64,000 nt of DNA from Aliishimia sp963721175 (GCA_963721175.1 CAVRIG010000007.1:558001-622000); one strand, 5' to 3'; counted from the stretch's first letter, positions 53,810 through 63,513 are shown. Notes: a model not told the origin generated them from the sequence alone. Numbers and translations are program-made.

Positions 53810-54903
53810 CCGACGCCCGTCGCGTCGTGGTCAAGATCGGGTCGGCGCTGCTGGTGGATCGGACGACCGGGCACCTGCGCGCGGACTGGCTGTTCCAGCT
53901 GGCTGACGATGTGCAGTGGCTGAAGTCTCTGGGCAAGGACGTGACGCTGGTCTCTTCGGGGTCCATCGCCCTGGGGCGGGGCGTTCTGAAGCTGCCACCG
54001 ACGGAACTCGCGCTGGAGCAGTCGCAAGCCGCGGCGGCGGTGGGGCAGATCCGGCTCGCGCGCGCCTACGAGGAGGCGCTGGCCCCGCACGGAATCACGA
54101 CGGCGCAGGTGCTGGTGACGCTGGAGGATTCCGCGAACCGCCGCCGCTACCTCAATTCGCGGGCCACGATGGAACAATTGCTGAATCTCGGCGTGGTTCC
54201 GATCGTGAACGAGAACGACACGGTCGCCACGGACGAGATCCGGTTCGGCGACAACGACCGGCTGGCAGCGCAGGTGGCGGCGACGATCGGGGCCGATGTG
54301 CTGGTGCTGCTGTCGGATGTGGATGGATTCTACTCCGCGAATCCGGCCATCGATGCCACAGCGCAGAGGTTCGACGTGATCGACCGCATCACGCCGGAGA
54401 TCGAGGCGATGGCGGGCGACGCGGGCTCGGGCCTGTCGAAGGGCGGCATGAAGACCAAGTTGATGGCGGCCAAGACCGCCACGGCCGCCGGCTGCACGAT
54501 GGCGATCACCGAAGGGTCGGTGATGCGGCCGCTGAAGGCGCTGCACGAGGGCGCGAACGCGACGTGGTTCACCGCCGGGCTTGATCCGCAGGCGGCGCGG
54601 AAGCGCTGGATCGGGGCGATGAAACCGCGGGGGAGCGTCCGTCTCGATGCCGGTGCCGTCGCCGCGCTGCAGGATGGCAAGAGCCTGCTGCCGGCCGGGG
54701 TGAAGGCGGTGGAGGGGTCCTTCGGACGCGGCGATCCGGTCGCGATGCTGAACGAGGCCGGACATCGGATCGGGTTGGGCCTGAGCCGGTACACCTCGAC
54801 GGAAGCCGCGGCCATTCGTGGTCGGCGCACGGGCGACATCGAGCACATTCTGGGCTACCCGGGACGCGCCGCTTTGATCCACCGCGATGATATGGCATTC
54901 TGA
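53797..54903 (+). CDS. proB: glutamate 5-kinase
   Basis: First step of proline synthesis: phosphorylates glutamate. 368 residues from GTG 53797. Kinase motifs VVVKIGSALLVDR, VTLVSSGSIALGRG, IVNENDTVATDEIRFGDND and GTGGMKTK-like SKGGMKTKLMAAKTA; a C-terminal PUA domain starts around residue 270. Overlaps obg and precedes proA. Confidence 0.97.
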   Translation: MATLTDARRVVVKIGSALLVDRTTGHLRADWLFQLADDVQWLKSLGKDVTLVSSGSIALGRGVLKLPPTELALEQSQAAAAVGQIRLARAYEEALAPHGITTAQVLVTLEDSANRRRYLNSRATMEQLLNLGVVPIVNENDTVATDEIRFGDNDRLAAQVAATIGADVLVLLSDVDGFYSANPAIDATAQRFDVIDRITPEIEAMAGDAGSGLSKGGMKTKLMAAKTATAAGCTMAITEGSVMRPLKALHEGANATWFTAGLDPQAARKRWIGAMKPRGSVRLDAGAVAALQDGKSLLPAGVKAVEGSFGRGDPVAMLNEAGHRIGLGLSRYTSTEAAAIRGRRTGDIEHILGYPGRAALIHRDDMAF

Positions 54904-54929
54904 ACCACCACCTTGAGAGGAATGGCGCG

Positions 54930-56195
54930 ATGAAAGACCTGCAGGACATTCCGGCGATGATGAACGGCATGGGCGAAGCCGCGCGCGAGGCCGCGGCCGA
55001 ACTGGCCTGTGCCAGCGCGGAACGCAAGCATGCCGCGCTGATCGCCGCGGCCGAGCACGTCTGGAAGAACCGGGCGGAGATCATCGAGGCCAACGCGCGG
55101 GATCTGGAGTTCGGCCGCGACAAGGACCTCTCCTCGGCGATGATGGATCGCCTGAAGCTCGACGAGGCGCGGATCCGCGGCATCGTCGACGGCCTGCGCG
55201 CGGTGGCGGAGCAGGCCGACCCCGTGGGCGAGGTCATCGCCGCATGGGACCGGCCGTCGGGCCTGCATATCAAGCGCGTGCGTACGCCGCTGGGCGTCGT
55301 GGGGGTGATCTACGAATCCCGCCCCAACGTGACGGCCGATGCCGGCGCGCTGTGTCTGAAGGCGGGCAACGCGGTAATCCTGCGCGGCGGATCGGAGAGC
55401 CTGCACAGCTCGCAGGCGATCCATGCCTGCCTGGTGCAGGGCCTGCGCGACGCGGGCCTGCCCGAAGCGGCGATCCAGCTGGTTCCCACCCGCGATCGGG
55501 CGGCGGTAAGCGCCATGCTGACCATGACCGAGCATATCGACGTGATCGTGCCCCGCGGCGGCAAGGGGCTTGTGGGGCTGGTCCAGCGCGAGGCGCGGGT
55601 GCCGGTCTTTGCCCATCTCGAAGGGATCGTGCATGTCTACATCGACGCGGAGGCCGACCCGGTGAAAGCACTGTCGGTCGTACTGAACGCCAAGACGCGG
55701 CGCACCGGCATCTGCGGTGCCGCGGAATGCCTGCTGATCCACGCGGACGTGATGCAGACGATCGGGCAGGGTGTGATCCATGCCCTGATCGACGCAGGCG
55801 TTCGCGTTCACGGCGACGAGGCGGTGCAGAAGATCAACGGGGTCATCCCTGCGACGTCTGCCGATTGGGGCCACGAATACCTCGACATGGATATCGCCGC
55901 GCGGGTCGTTCCGGATATCGACATGGCCATCGCGCATATCCGCAAGTACGGCTCCGGTCATACGGATTGCATCCTGACGGAGGATGACGCCGCTGCGGCG
56001 CGTTTCTTCGCGCAGCTGGACAGCGCGATCCTGATGCACAACGCCTCGACCCAGTTCGCCGACGGCGGTGAATTCGGCATGGGCGCCGAGATCGGCATCG
56101 CGACGGGCAAGCTTCATGCGCGCGGGCCGGTCGGCGCGGAGCAACTGACGAGCTTCAAGTACCTGGTGAGCGGTGACGGAACGGTGCGGGCCTAG
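54930..56195 (+). CDS. proA: gamma-glutamyl phosphate reductase
   Basis: Second step of proline synthesis: reduces gamma-glutamyl phosphate to the semialdehyde with NADPH. 421 residues. Catalytic Cys in RRTGICGAAECLLIH, with ESRPNVTADAGALCLKAGNA, VPRGGKGLVGLVQ and NASTQFADGGEFGMGAEIGI. AGAGGAAT precedes the ATG. Confidence 0.97.
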   Translation: MKDLQDIPAMMNGMGEAAREAAAELACASAERKHAALIAAAEHVWKNRAEIIEANARDLEFGRDKDLSSAMMDRLKLDEARIRGIVDGLRAVAEQADPVGEVIAAWDRPSGLHIKRVRTPLGVVGVIYESRPNVTADAGALCLKAGNAVILRGGSESLHSSQAIHACLVQGLRDAGLPEAAIQLVPTRDRAAVSAMLTMTEHIDVIVPRGGKGLVGLVQREARVPVFAHLEGIVHVYIDAEADPVKALSVVLNAKTRRTGICGAAECLLIHADVMQTIGQGVIHALIDAGVRVHGDEAVQKINGVIPATSADWGHEYLDMDIAARVVPDIDMAIAHIRKYGSGHTDCILTEDDAAAARFFAQLDSAILMHNASTQFADGGEFGMGAEIGIATGKLHARGPVGAEQLTSFKYLVSGDGTVRA

Positions 56196-56258
56196 CGCCG
56201 CGGTCACCCGATGTGGTATCGGCCCGTTCCTCCGGAACGTCGCGCCGTCGTTCGGGCG

Positions 56259-56855
56259 TCAGAAGCGGATCTGGATGTCTTCGCGTCCGATGTTGCTGCG
56301 CAACCGTCGGCCTTCCGCGCGGCAATGCGTGGCGAGCAACGGGAAATGGACCTGCGCCGGCGTGATTTCGGCATGTATCTTGCCGTCGGCCAGGATCGAC
56401 CAAAGGTCCGCGTTCACGTTGAACTTTTCGCTGTTGCCGCGCACGCTCCAGCCGTTCACATCCTTCGAGATCGAGATCTCGCCACCATACGGCATCGCCG
56501 TTTCCAGACATTGTTCCGCAAGAAAGACCAGGCGCACATCACACCGTTGCGCGCCGCTGTCCGGTTGCCAGTCGACGTGGAGTTTCGATCCGCGCGTCAT
56601 GTCGAGCAGGACGGTAGTGATCTCGCGGCGCGTGATCTCCTGCGCGCTCGCGGCGCCGAACGCCAGTCGAAAGAAGCGGATGCGCGCGCTCGCGTTGTCG
56701 ACGCTTTCGCTGATAAGGTTGAGTTCCGGCCCCGACGCTTCGCCCGCCATGCCGAGAAGTTCCAGCCCGTTGTTGATCGCCCCGATCGGCGATATCAGGT
56801 CATGGCAAATGCGGCTTCCGATCAGGGCGGCGAAGTCGGGTGTGTTATTCGACAT
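56259..56855 (-). CDS. chpT: histidine phosphotransferase ChpT
   Basis: Relays phosphate from CckA to CtrA and CpdR in the alphaproteobacterial cell-cycle/motility pathway. 198 residues. The phospho-accepting His is in ICHDLISPIGAINNGLELL; the C-terminal part resembles a degenerate HATPase domain (ILADGKIHAEITPAQVHFPL). Convergent with proA. Confidence 0.9.
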   Translation of the reverse strand: MSNNTPDFAALIGSRICHDLISPIGAINNGLELLGMAGEASGPELNLISESVDNASARIRFFRLAFGAASAQEITRREITTVLLDMTRGSKLHVDWQPDSGAQRCDVRLVFLAEQCLETAMPYGGEISISKDVNGWSVRGNSEKFNVNADLWSILADGKIHAEITPAQVHFPLLATHCRAEGRRLRSNIGREDIQIRF

Positions 56856-56879
56856 GGCAACGTAAATCCTGGAGGCAAA

Positions 56880-57062
56880 GTGACCGATCTGAATTCAATT
56901 TTGGCGCCGGGCATGCTGGTACGTCATCCGTACAGACCGGATTGGGGTACAGGGCAGGTCCAATCCAACATCGGTGGAAAGATCACGGTAAACTTCCCGG
57001 ACGAAGGAAAGGTTGTGGTGGATGGCGCGAACATAGCACTCATACCCGTATTTGAACCATGA
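56880..57062 (+). CDS. DUF3553 domain protein
   Basis: 60 residues from GTG 56880, five bases after GGAGG. Sequence LAPGMLVRHPYRPDWGTGQV then VNFPDEGKVVVDG, a small beta-barrel like the CarD/UvrD-associated DUF3553. Divergent from chpT with 24 bases between starts. Function unknown. Confidence 0.8.
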   Translation: MTDLNSILAPGMLVRHPYRPDWGTGQVQSNIGGKITVNFPDEGKVVVDGANIALIPVFEP

Positions 57063-57183
57063 GTATGGTTTCCAAAGGGTTAACGCAACCTTGGCGTGTG
57101 GTCGCGAAAGTTGCCATCGTGCGGTTCGATACGTATCCATCCCATCATCCTGCAACTCTTGCGTACCCTGAGGCGAAGTCTGC

Positions 57184-57945
57184 ATGACGATCGCATTCGA
57201 GAAAGACGGGCTCCGCCTCGCATTGGCCGAGAGCGAGGAAGATGTCCGCGCAGCACAGGCGCTCCGTTACGACGTGTTCGTGCGGGAACTGGGCGGCGAC
57301 GGGGCAGGGGTGGATCATGCGGCCGGGCAGGAGAGTGATCCGTTCGACGCCTTTGCCGATCACCTCATTTTGCGTGACCTTCGCAGTGGTGTCACGGTGG
57401 GCGTCTACCGGGTGCTGCGCTGCGATCAGGCCGCGCGCGCCGGCGGCTACTACTGCGAAGCCGAATACGATCTTGGCCGGCTGCAACGGTCGGGACGCAA
57501 GCTGCTGGAACTGGGCCGGTCCTGCGTCCGTCCGGATTATCGCGGGGGCGTGGCGCTGTTCCAACTCTGGACCGGGCTTGCGCGCTACGTGAACCTGCAC
57601 GGATCCGAGATCCTGTTCGGCGTCGCCAGCTTCAAGGGCGCTGATCCTGGCGTGCTGGCGGGTCCGCTGAGCCTGCTGCATCATCGCTACCTTGCGCCGG
57701 CGGAGGTGCGGACACGTTCGCGCGTCCATCAGCCCATGGACCTGATCCCGGAGCCGGAACTGGACCGGCGCGCCGCGATGGTCGCCATGCCGCCGCTGAT
57801 CAAGTCCTACCTGCGGTTGGGAGGACTGGTGGGGGATGGCGCATTCGTCGATCATGCCTTCAACTGCACGGACGTGTGCATGATCATGGATACGGCCGCG
57901 CTGAACGAACGGGCGGTGCGTCTCTATCAGTCGGCGGCGGAATGA
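57184..57945 (+). CDS. olsB: ornithine lipid synthase, N-acyltransferase
   Basis: Transfers a 3-hydroxyacyl group from ACP to ornithine, giving lyso-ornithine lipid. 253 residues of the GNAT-like OlsB fold: RYDVFVRELGGDGAGVDHAA, ELGRSCVRPDYRGGVALFQL and GVASFKGADPGVLAGPLSLL. The stop overlaps the olsA start (ATGA). Confidence 0.92.
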   Translation: MTIAFEKDGLRLALAESEEDVRAAQALRYDVFVRELGGDGAGVDHAAGQESDPFDAFADHLILRDLRSGVTVGVYRVLRCDQAARAGGYYCEAEYDLGRLQRSGRKLLELGRSCVRPDYRGGVALFQLWTGLARYVNLHGSEILFGVASFKGADPGVLAGPLSLLHHRYLAPAEVRTRSRVHQPMDLIPEPELDRRAAMVAMPPLIKSYLRLGGLVGDGAFVDHAFNCTDVCMIMDTAALNERAVRLYQSAAE

Positions 57946-58793
57946 GGGATCCGGTCTGGACCGGTGCCGCGGAGCCGGACATCGCCCGACCGGACGCGCT
58001 CGGATGGCTCCGCGTGGTGCTGCGCGGGGGGCTTGCCATCGCTCTGATCGCGGTCGGTTTCGTCGTCCTCTGGCTTGTCCGGCTGATCGAGCGTCCGTTC
58101 GCCGGGCTCCGGCGACCAGCCAGCCCCTGGATCACCGTCTTCGTGTGCCGGGGCGTCCTGTGGTGCATCGGCCTCCGTACGGCTGTGCATGGTCGGCCAA
58201 TGTCGGGCCGGGTGGCGCTGGTGGCAAATCATGCGAGCTGGCTCGACATATTCGCACTCAACGCGCAAGCGCCGGTCTGTTTCGTCTCGAAATCCGAAGT
58301 GGCCGGCTGGCCGGGGATCGGCTGGCTCGCACGGATCACGGGCACGGTCTTCATCGACCGGGATCGCAAGCAGGCGCGCACGCAGACGGAGCTTTTCGAG
58401 GCGCGCCTGCTCGCCGGCCATCGGCTCCTGTTCTTTCCCGAAGGCACCAGTACCGACGGGCTGCGCGTTCTGCCGTTCAAGACCACGCTCTTTGCCGCGT
58501 TCCTGTCGGATCACCTGCGGTCCCGCCTGACGCTTCAACCGGTCAGCGTCAGCTTTCACGCGCCGCCCGGCGAGGTGGCGTCGTTCTACGGATGGTGGGG
58601 GTCGACGGGCTTCGGGGCGCATGCCCTGCGTGTGCTGGCGGCGCCGCGGCAGGGCCGGGTGCAGCTCCTCTACCATCCGCCCCTGATCGTGGCCGATTTC
58701 CATCACCGCAAGGCGCTGGCCGCCGCCTGCGAGGCCGCGGTTCGCGATGGCCACCGTCGCTTGCAGGCCGGCACGGATTCGCGCTTGCATTAG
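57942..58793 (+). CDS. olsA: lyso-ornithine lipid O-acyltransferase
   Basis: PlsC-family enzyme that adds the second fatty acid. 283 residues from ATG 57942, overlapping olsB. N-terminal membrane helix AIALIAVGFVVLWLVRLI, the catalytic H-x4-D motif NHASWLDIFAL, RDRKQARTQ and LFFPEGTSTDG. The upstream ATG at 57876 lies within olsB and is rejected. Confidence 0.92.
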   Translation: MRDPVWTGAAEPDIARPDALGWLRVVLRGGLAIALIAVGFVVLWLVRLIERPFAGLRRPASPWITVFVCRGVLWCIGLRTAVHGRPMSGRVALVANHASWLDIFALNAQAPVCFVSKSEVAGWPGIGWLARITGTVFIDRDRKQARTQTELFEARLLAGHRLLFFPEGTSTDGLRVLPFKTTLFAAFLSDHLRSRLTLQPVSVSFHAPPGEVASFYGWWGSTGFGAHALRVLAAPRQGRVQLLYHPPLIVADFHHRKALAAACEAAVRDGHRRLQAGTDSRLH

Positions 58794-58937
58794 CCGGCGA
58801 GCCTCCCTATACGCGCGCAATCAACTCCGCTGGCGGGGTTGGGCCGTTTCGGGGGAGACATCCCCGACGGTCCGCCGGTTGGCCCGAACACGGGCTGAAA
58901 CACCCCGCCGAAGGCCAAAACCGGAAAGGAAATCGAC
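58785..58937 (+). promoter_or_regulatory. rpsB promoter and structured leader
   Basis: Promoter TTGCAT (58785-58790), 17-base spacer, TATACG (58808-58813), overlapping the olsA end. The leader then folds as an outer stem GGCGGGGT (58832-58839) with ACCCCGCC (58902-58909), enclosing two hairpins: CGGGG/CCCCG near 58849-58867, and GGCCCG with CGGGCT near 58881-58896. Such leaders often bind the encoded ribosomal protein. Confidence 0.6.
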
Positions 58938-59837
58938 ATGGCTCTTCCCGAGTTCACCATGCGCCAGCTGCTTGAGGCCGGCGTTCACTTCGGTCACCAG
59001 ACGCAACGGTGGAACCCCAAGATGGGACAATTCATCTATGGCGACCGCAACGGCATTCACATTCTCGACCTGACGCAGACCGTCCCGCTGCTCGATGCCG
59101 CGCTGAACGCGATCCGCGAGACCGTGGCCAAGAGCGGCCGCGTTCTCTTTGTCGGTACCAAGCGTCAGGCCCAGGGCCCGATCGCCGAAGCCGCCGAGAA
59201 ATGCGCGCAATACTACATGAACCACCGCTGGTTGGGTGGCACGCTCACCAACTGGCAGACCGTCTCGCAGTCGATCAACCGCCTGAAGTCGATCGACGAG
59301 CAGTCGGCCGGCGGCTTCGAGGGTCTGACCAAGAAGGAACGCCTCGGCATGGAGCGTGACCAGTCCAAGCTGCAATCCTCGCTGGGCGGTATCGCGGACA
59401 TGGGCGGTCGTCCCGATCTGCTGTTCATCATCGACGTGAAGAAAGAGTTGCTGGCCGTCAAGGAAGCGCAGAAGCTGGGCATCCCGATCGTCGCGATCGT
59501 CGACACCAACTGCTCGCCGGACGGCATCGATTACCCGATCCCCGGCAACGACGATGCGGCTCGCGCGATTTCGCTCTATTGCGACCTCGCGTCCCGTGCG
59601 GCCCTTGACGGGATGAGCGCACAACTCGGCGCCGCCGGCGTCGACATCGGCGCGATGGAAGAGGCACCGCAGGAGGATCCGCTGCCCGAAGCCACCCCTG
59701 GGTCGACCGGCGTGGAGGTGGGAGGCGCTTCCGACGAGGCGGTGAAGGACGATACCATCGCCAAGGACGCGCCCTACGACAAGCTGAAGTCGAAGGAAGA
59801 GACCGTCGCCAAGGCCGAGGAAAAGTCCGACAGCTGA
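58938..59837 (+). CDS. rpsB: 30S ribosomal protein S2 with acidic C-terminal tail
   Basis: 299 residues. S2 core with TMRQLLEAGVHFGHQTQRWN, YMNHRWLGGTLTNWQTVSQS and IPIVAIVDTNCSPDGIDYPI. Residues beyond about 235 form a Glu/Asp/Lys-rich tail (EEAPQEDPLPEATPGSTG, KEETVAKAEEKSDS) absent from E. coli S2. Followed by tsf. Confidence 0.97.
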   Translation: MALPEFTMRQLLEAGVHFGHQTQRWNPKMGQFIYGDRNGIHILDLTQTVPLLDAALNAIRETVAKSGRVLFVGTKRQAQGPIAEAAEKCAQYYMNHRWLGGTLTNWQTVSQSINRLKSIDEQSAGGFEGLTKKERLGMERDQSKLQSSLGGIADMGGRPDLLFIIDVKKELLAVKEAQKLGIPIVAIVDTNCSPDGIDYPIPGNDDAARAISLYCDLASRAALDGMSAQLGAAGVDIGAMEEAPQEDPLPEATPGSTGVEVGGASDEAVKDDTIAKDAPYDKLKSKEETVAKAEEKSDS

Positions 59838-59922
59838 TCCGCGGCGCCCGGCGTCTCGGAACTGACACAGCGGTCGGATCTGGTCCGGCCGCGTGCATAT
59901 CTGAAATCGAGGAGAGCCAAAG

Positions 59923-60805
59923 ATGGCAATCACAGCATCACAGGTGAAGGAACTGCGCGATTCGACCGGCGCAGGCATGATGGACGCCAAGAAGGCCCTG
60001 ACCGAAACCGACGGCGACATGCAGGCAGCGGTCGACTGGCTGCGCACGAAGGGCCTGGCGAAGGCTGCCAAGAAATCTGGCCGCACGGCCGCCGAAGGTC
60101 TGGTCGCAGTCGTCGTCGAGGGCGGCACCGGCGTCGCGGTGGAGGTGAACTCGGAAACCGATTTCGTCGCCAAGAACGCCGATTTCCAGAAGATGGTGGG
60201 GTCGGTCGGCCACGCCGCACTGAGCGTGGATGACGTGGACGCGCTGAAGTCGGCCGAGATCGACGGCAAGACGGTCGAGGAGACGATCACCGACAAGATC
60301 GCCACCGTGGGCGAGAACATGTCGCTGCGCCGCATGGCCAAGGTGTCCGGCGGCACCGTCGTCTCCTATGTCCACAACGCCGCCGCGCCCGGCATGGGCA
60401 AGATCGGCGTTCTCGTCGCGATGGAGGGCGGGGACGAGGCGTTCGGCAAGCAGGTCGCGATGCACATCGCCGCCGCCGACCCGCGTCCGCAGGCGCTGAA
60501 CGAAGACGCGCTCGATCCGGCCATCGTTGAGAAGGAAAAGCAGGTCCAGATGGACATTGCCCGCGAGAGCGGCAAACCCGAGCAGGTGATCGAGAAGATG
60601 ATTCGAAGGCCGGATGAAGAAGTTCCTGGCCGAGATCACGCTCCTCAACCAATCCTTCGTCATCAATCCCGACGTGACCGTGGGGCAGGCGGCCAAGGAA
60701 GCCGGCGCCACGATCACCGGGTTTGTCCGCATGGAAGTGGGCGAGGGGATCGAGAAGAAGGAAGAGAACTTCGCCGAGGAAGTGGCCAAGGCCGCGCAAG
60801 GCTGA
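59923..60805 (+). CDS. tsf: elongation factor Ts, with an apparent frameshift
   Basis: Exchanges GDP for GTP on EF-Tu. The first 225 or so residues read cleanly: VKELRDSTGAGMMDAKKALT, NSETDFVAKNADFQ and MHIAAADPRPQALN. At about 60604, after KMI, one extra T shifts the frame; the rest (EGRMKKFLAEITLLNQSFV to EEVAKAAQG) reads in the next frame to 60805. About 293 residues when repaired. Since tsf is single-copy and essential in bacteria, the shift is best explained as a sequence error. Confidence 0.93.
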
Positions 60806-60828
60806 TTTTCGATCGGTCTTTCAGGGAG

Positions 60829-60858
60829 AACGCCGCCGAGGGTTTCGGCGGCGTTTTT
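60829..60858 (+). terminator. rho-independent terminator after tsf
   Basis: AACGCCGCCGA (60829-60839) pairs with TCGGCGGCGTT (60845-60855) around a 5-base loop, followed by a T run to 60858. Confidence 0.92.
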
Positions 60859-60874
60859 CGTGTCGCGGCAGACC

Positions 60875-61714
60875 CTAACGCTGCGCCCGCGCCATGAAGG
60901 CCAGGCGTTCGAAGAGGTGCACATCCTGTTCGTTCTTCAGGAGCGCGCCGTGCAGCTTCGGCAACGCCGTCGCTCCGTCGCGTTTCAGGTCGGCAGCATC
61001 CATGTCCTCTGCCAGCAGCAGCTTCAGCCAGTCGAGCACTTCGGAGGTCGAGGGTTTCTTCTTCAGGCCCTGCTGCTCGCGGATCTCGAAGAACTGCGTG
61101 AGCGCGGTCGTCAGCAGATCCGACTTGATGCCCGGATGGTGCACCTCGACGATGCGTTTCATCGTCTCCATGTCCGGGAACCGGATGTAGTGGAAGAAGC
61201 AGCGGCGCAGGAACGCGTCCGGCAGCTCCTTTTCGTTGTTGGAGGTGATGATCACGACCGGGCGGTGCACGGCCCGGACCGTCGCGCCGGTCTCGTAGAC
61301 GAAGAACTCCATCTTGTCGAGTTCCTGCAGAAGGTCGTTCGGAAACTCGATATCCGCCTTGTCGATCTCGTCGATCAGCAGCACGACCTTCTCGTCGGCC
61401 GCGAACGCGTCCCAGAGCTTGCCGCGCTTGATGTAGTTGGTCACGTCGTGCACGCGATCCTCGCCCAGTTGGCTGTCGCGCAGGCGGCTCACCGCGTCGT
61501 ATTCATACAAGCCCTGCTGCGCCCGAGTGGTCGATTTGATGTTCCATTCGATCATGCGCAGACCGAGGCCCGTCGCCACTTGCCTGGCCAGTTCGGTCTT
61601 GCCCGTGCCGGGTTCGCCCTTGACCAGAAGCGGCCGTTCGAGCGTGACCGCGGCATTGACGGCGATCTTGAGATCATCGGTGGCGACATAGGAGTCCGTG
61701 CCGGTAAATTTCAT
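60875..61714 (-). CDS. MoxR-family AAA+ ATPase
   Basis: 279 residues. Walker A VKGEPGTGKTELARQVA, Walker B VVLLIDEIDKADIEFPNDLL, sensor 1 VVIITSNNEKELPDAFLRR and the sensor 2 region later. MoxR proteins act as chaperones for metal-cofactor insertion, usually with a VWA-domain partner; none is seen before the gene's end at 60875. The tsf terminator lies 17 bases past the stop. Confidence 0.92.
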   Translation of the reverse strand: MKFTGTDSYVATDDLKIAVNAAVTLERPLLVKGEPGTGKTELARQVATGLGLRMIEWNIKSTTRAQQGLYEYDAVSRLRDSQLGEDRVHDVTNYIKRGKLWDAFAADEKVVLLIDEIDKADIEFPNDLLQELDKMEFFVYETGATVRAVHRPVVIITSNNEKELPDAFLRRCFFHYIRFPDMETMKRIVEVHHPGIKSDLLTTALTQFFEIREQQGLKKKPSTSEVLDWLKLLLAEDMDAADLKRDGATALPKLHGALLKNEQDVHLFERLAFMARAQR

Positions 61715-61889
61715 GCAAGCATATCCCTTTAGAGGCGTTTCTTAACTTGGCCCGGTTTTTGCCTTAGTTAGCCCGGAATGTGTAGTGACAAACTTTTCCG
61801 TCGCTGTTAGATGCTCGCGCAGGAGTGGGGGCGAAGACCAGGGAGCCAATTCACAAGTGACCGAGGTCCGCCAGAAAAAGGGTACGCGT

Positions 61890-62312
61890 ATGAACAAGGA
61901 AGTCCTTCTTTCGGACGACTATCATCCGGCCGAAGACGAGCCGTTCATGAACGATCGGCAAGTCGAATATTTCCGGCGGAAACTTTTGACCTGGAAGACG
62001 GAGATCCTTGCCGGAAGCCGTGACACGATCGAGGGGCTTCAGGACAACACGCGCAACATTCCCGACGTGGCCGACCGCGCCAGCGAGGAGACCGACCGCG
62101 CGCTGGAACTGCGCACGCGGGACCGGCAACGCAAGCTGGTGGCGAAGATCGATGCCGCACTGCGGCGTATCGAGGATGGCGAATACGGCTACTGCATCGT
62201 GACGGGTGAACCGATTTCGCTCAAGCGTCTGGATGCGCGGCCGATCGCCACCATGAGTCTCGAGGCGCAGGAACGTCATGAGCGCCGCGAGAAAGTGCAC
62301 CGGGACGACTGA
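61890..62312 (+). CDS. dksA: RNA polymerase-binding protein DksA
   Basis: 140 residues from ATG 61890 (AAAAAGGG upstream; an earlier ATG at 61785 adds an unlikely tail). Binds in the polymerase secondary channel with ppGpp. The coiled coil has NIPDVADRASEETDRALELR, with the Asp-x-x-Asp/Ala tip. The zinc-finger region is YCIVTGEPISLKRLDARPIA, where only one of the four Cys remains, as in other Rhodobacteraceae DksA. Confidence 0.93.
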   Translation: MNKEVLLSDDYHPAEDEPFMNDRQVEYFRRKLLTWKTEILAGSRDTIEGLQDNTRNIPDVADRASEETDRALELRTRDRQRKLVAKIDAALRRIEDGEYGYCIVTGEPISLKRLDARPIATMSLEAQERHERREKVHRDD

Positions 62313-62349
62313 GTCCGGCCGCGACGCAATGCGGAATTCCGAACGAGAC

Positions 62350-62383
62350 AAGCGCCGGGCAATTGCTTCGGCGCTTTTGTTTT
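62350..62383 (+). terminator. rho-independent terminator after dksA
   Basis: AAGCGCCG (62350-62357) pairs with CGGCGCTT (62369-62376), loop of 11, followed by TTTTGTTTT. The next gene starts 14 bases later. Confidence 0.85.
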
Positions 62384-62396
62384 GGGGGCGGGCGCG

Positions 62397-63513
62397 ATGG
62401 ATCTGACCAGGTTGAGCGTGGCCGTCGTGGGGGGCGGGATCGGCGGCATGGCGGCTGCCGCTGCGCTGGCGCAGCGCGGTGTGTCGGTCACGGTACATGA
62501 ACAGGCGCCGGCACTTGCGGAGGTCGGCGCCGGCCTGCAGGTCAGCGTCAACGGACAGCGGGTGCTGCGCGCGTTGGGCGCGGTCGGGAAATACGCTCCC
62601 GCGGGGGCGGCGATTTCGCCGGGAACGGTGTTTCGCGACGGGCGGTCGGGTCGGCAGGTGGCGCACGTACGGCCGCCAGCCGAAGGTGCGACGTGGTACA
62701 TGCATCGCGCGGATCTCTTGGACCTGCTCGTGCAGTCGGCCAGCAAGGCAGGGGTCACTGTGGACCTGGGCCGGCTGATGGGGCCGGGTATGCTGCAGGC
62801 GGATCTGATTGTGGCGGCGGACGGCGTCCGCTCGCTCTGGCGCAGTGAGATCGACGGCCCCGTGGCGCCGCATTTCACCGGCCAGGTGGCGTGGCGCGCG
62901 CTGGTGCCGTGGCAGGGGAATGCGATGGCGCCCGCATCCGTTGTCGCTCGGGCATCGTGCGCATGTGGTCGGTTACCCGCTGCGCGAAGGGCAGTTGATG
63001 AACCTGGTCGCCGTCGAGGAGCGGCGCGGCTGGCAGGGCGAAAGCTGGTCCCATCAGGGCGATCCAGCGGAATTCCGGGACCGATTTTCCGAGTTCGGCG
63101 GCACGGTCGGTCAGGCCATCGCGCGGGTGGAGACGGTGCACGCCTGGGCGCTGCACAGCCGCGCCGTCGCCCGGGCTTGGGTCAAGGACAACGTCGTGCT
63201 GATCGGAGATGCGGCCCATCCGACCTTGCCGTTCATGGCGCAAGGGGCGTGCCTGGCGCTGGAAGATGCCTGGGTTCTTGGCCGATGCGCTCGCGGCCGC
63301 ACCGGAACTGGCAGATGGGGCTGGCACGGTTCCAGGACTTGCGCGCGTTCTCGGGCGGAACGCGTCGTGGCGCTTGCGCGCGGGAACTCATGGCGGTTTC
63401 ACATGGGATGGCCGTTCAATTGGGGGGCGTATGCTACGCTCGCCTTGGGTGCCGGTCTGCTGGGGCGTCGGTTGGAATGGGTCTATGGCTATGACGCAAC
63501 GCGGGCGGTGTGA
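62397..63513 (+). pseudogene. FAD-dependent aromatic-ring monooxygenase-like protein, frameshifted
   Basis: Salicylate hydroxylase-type flavoprotein. Starts DLTRLSVAVVGGGIGGMAAA (FAD loop), with ADLIVAADGVRSLWR as the DG motif. A shift near 62945 precedes HVVGYPLREGQLMNLVAVEE and VVLIGDAAHPTLPFMAQGAC (GD motif). Further shifts near 63280 and 63335 lie in the C-terminal helices before the stop at 63513. About 370 residues when repaired. Substrate unknown; the first ATG lies close behind the dksA terminator. Confidence 0.82.
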
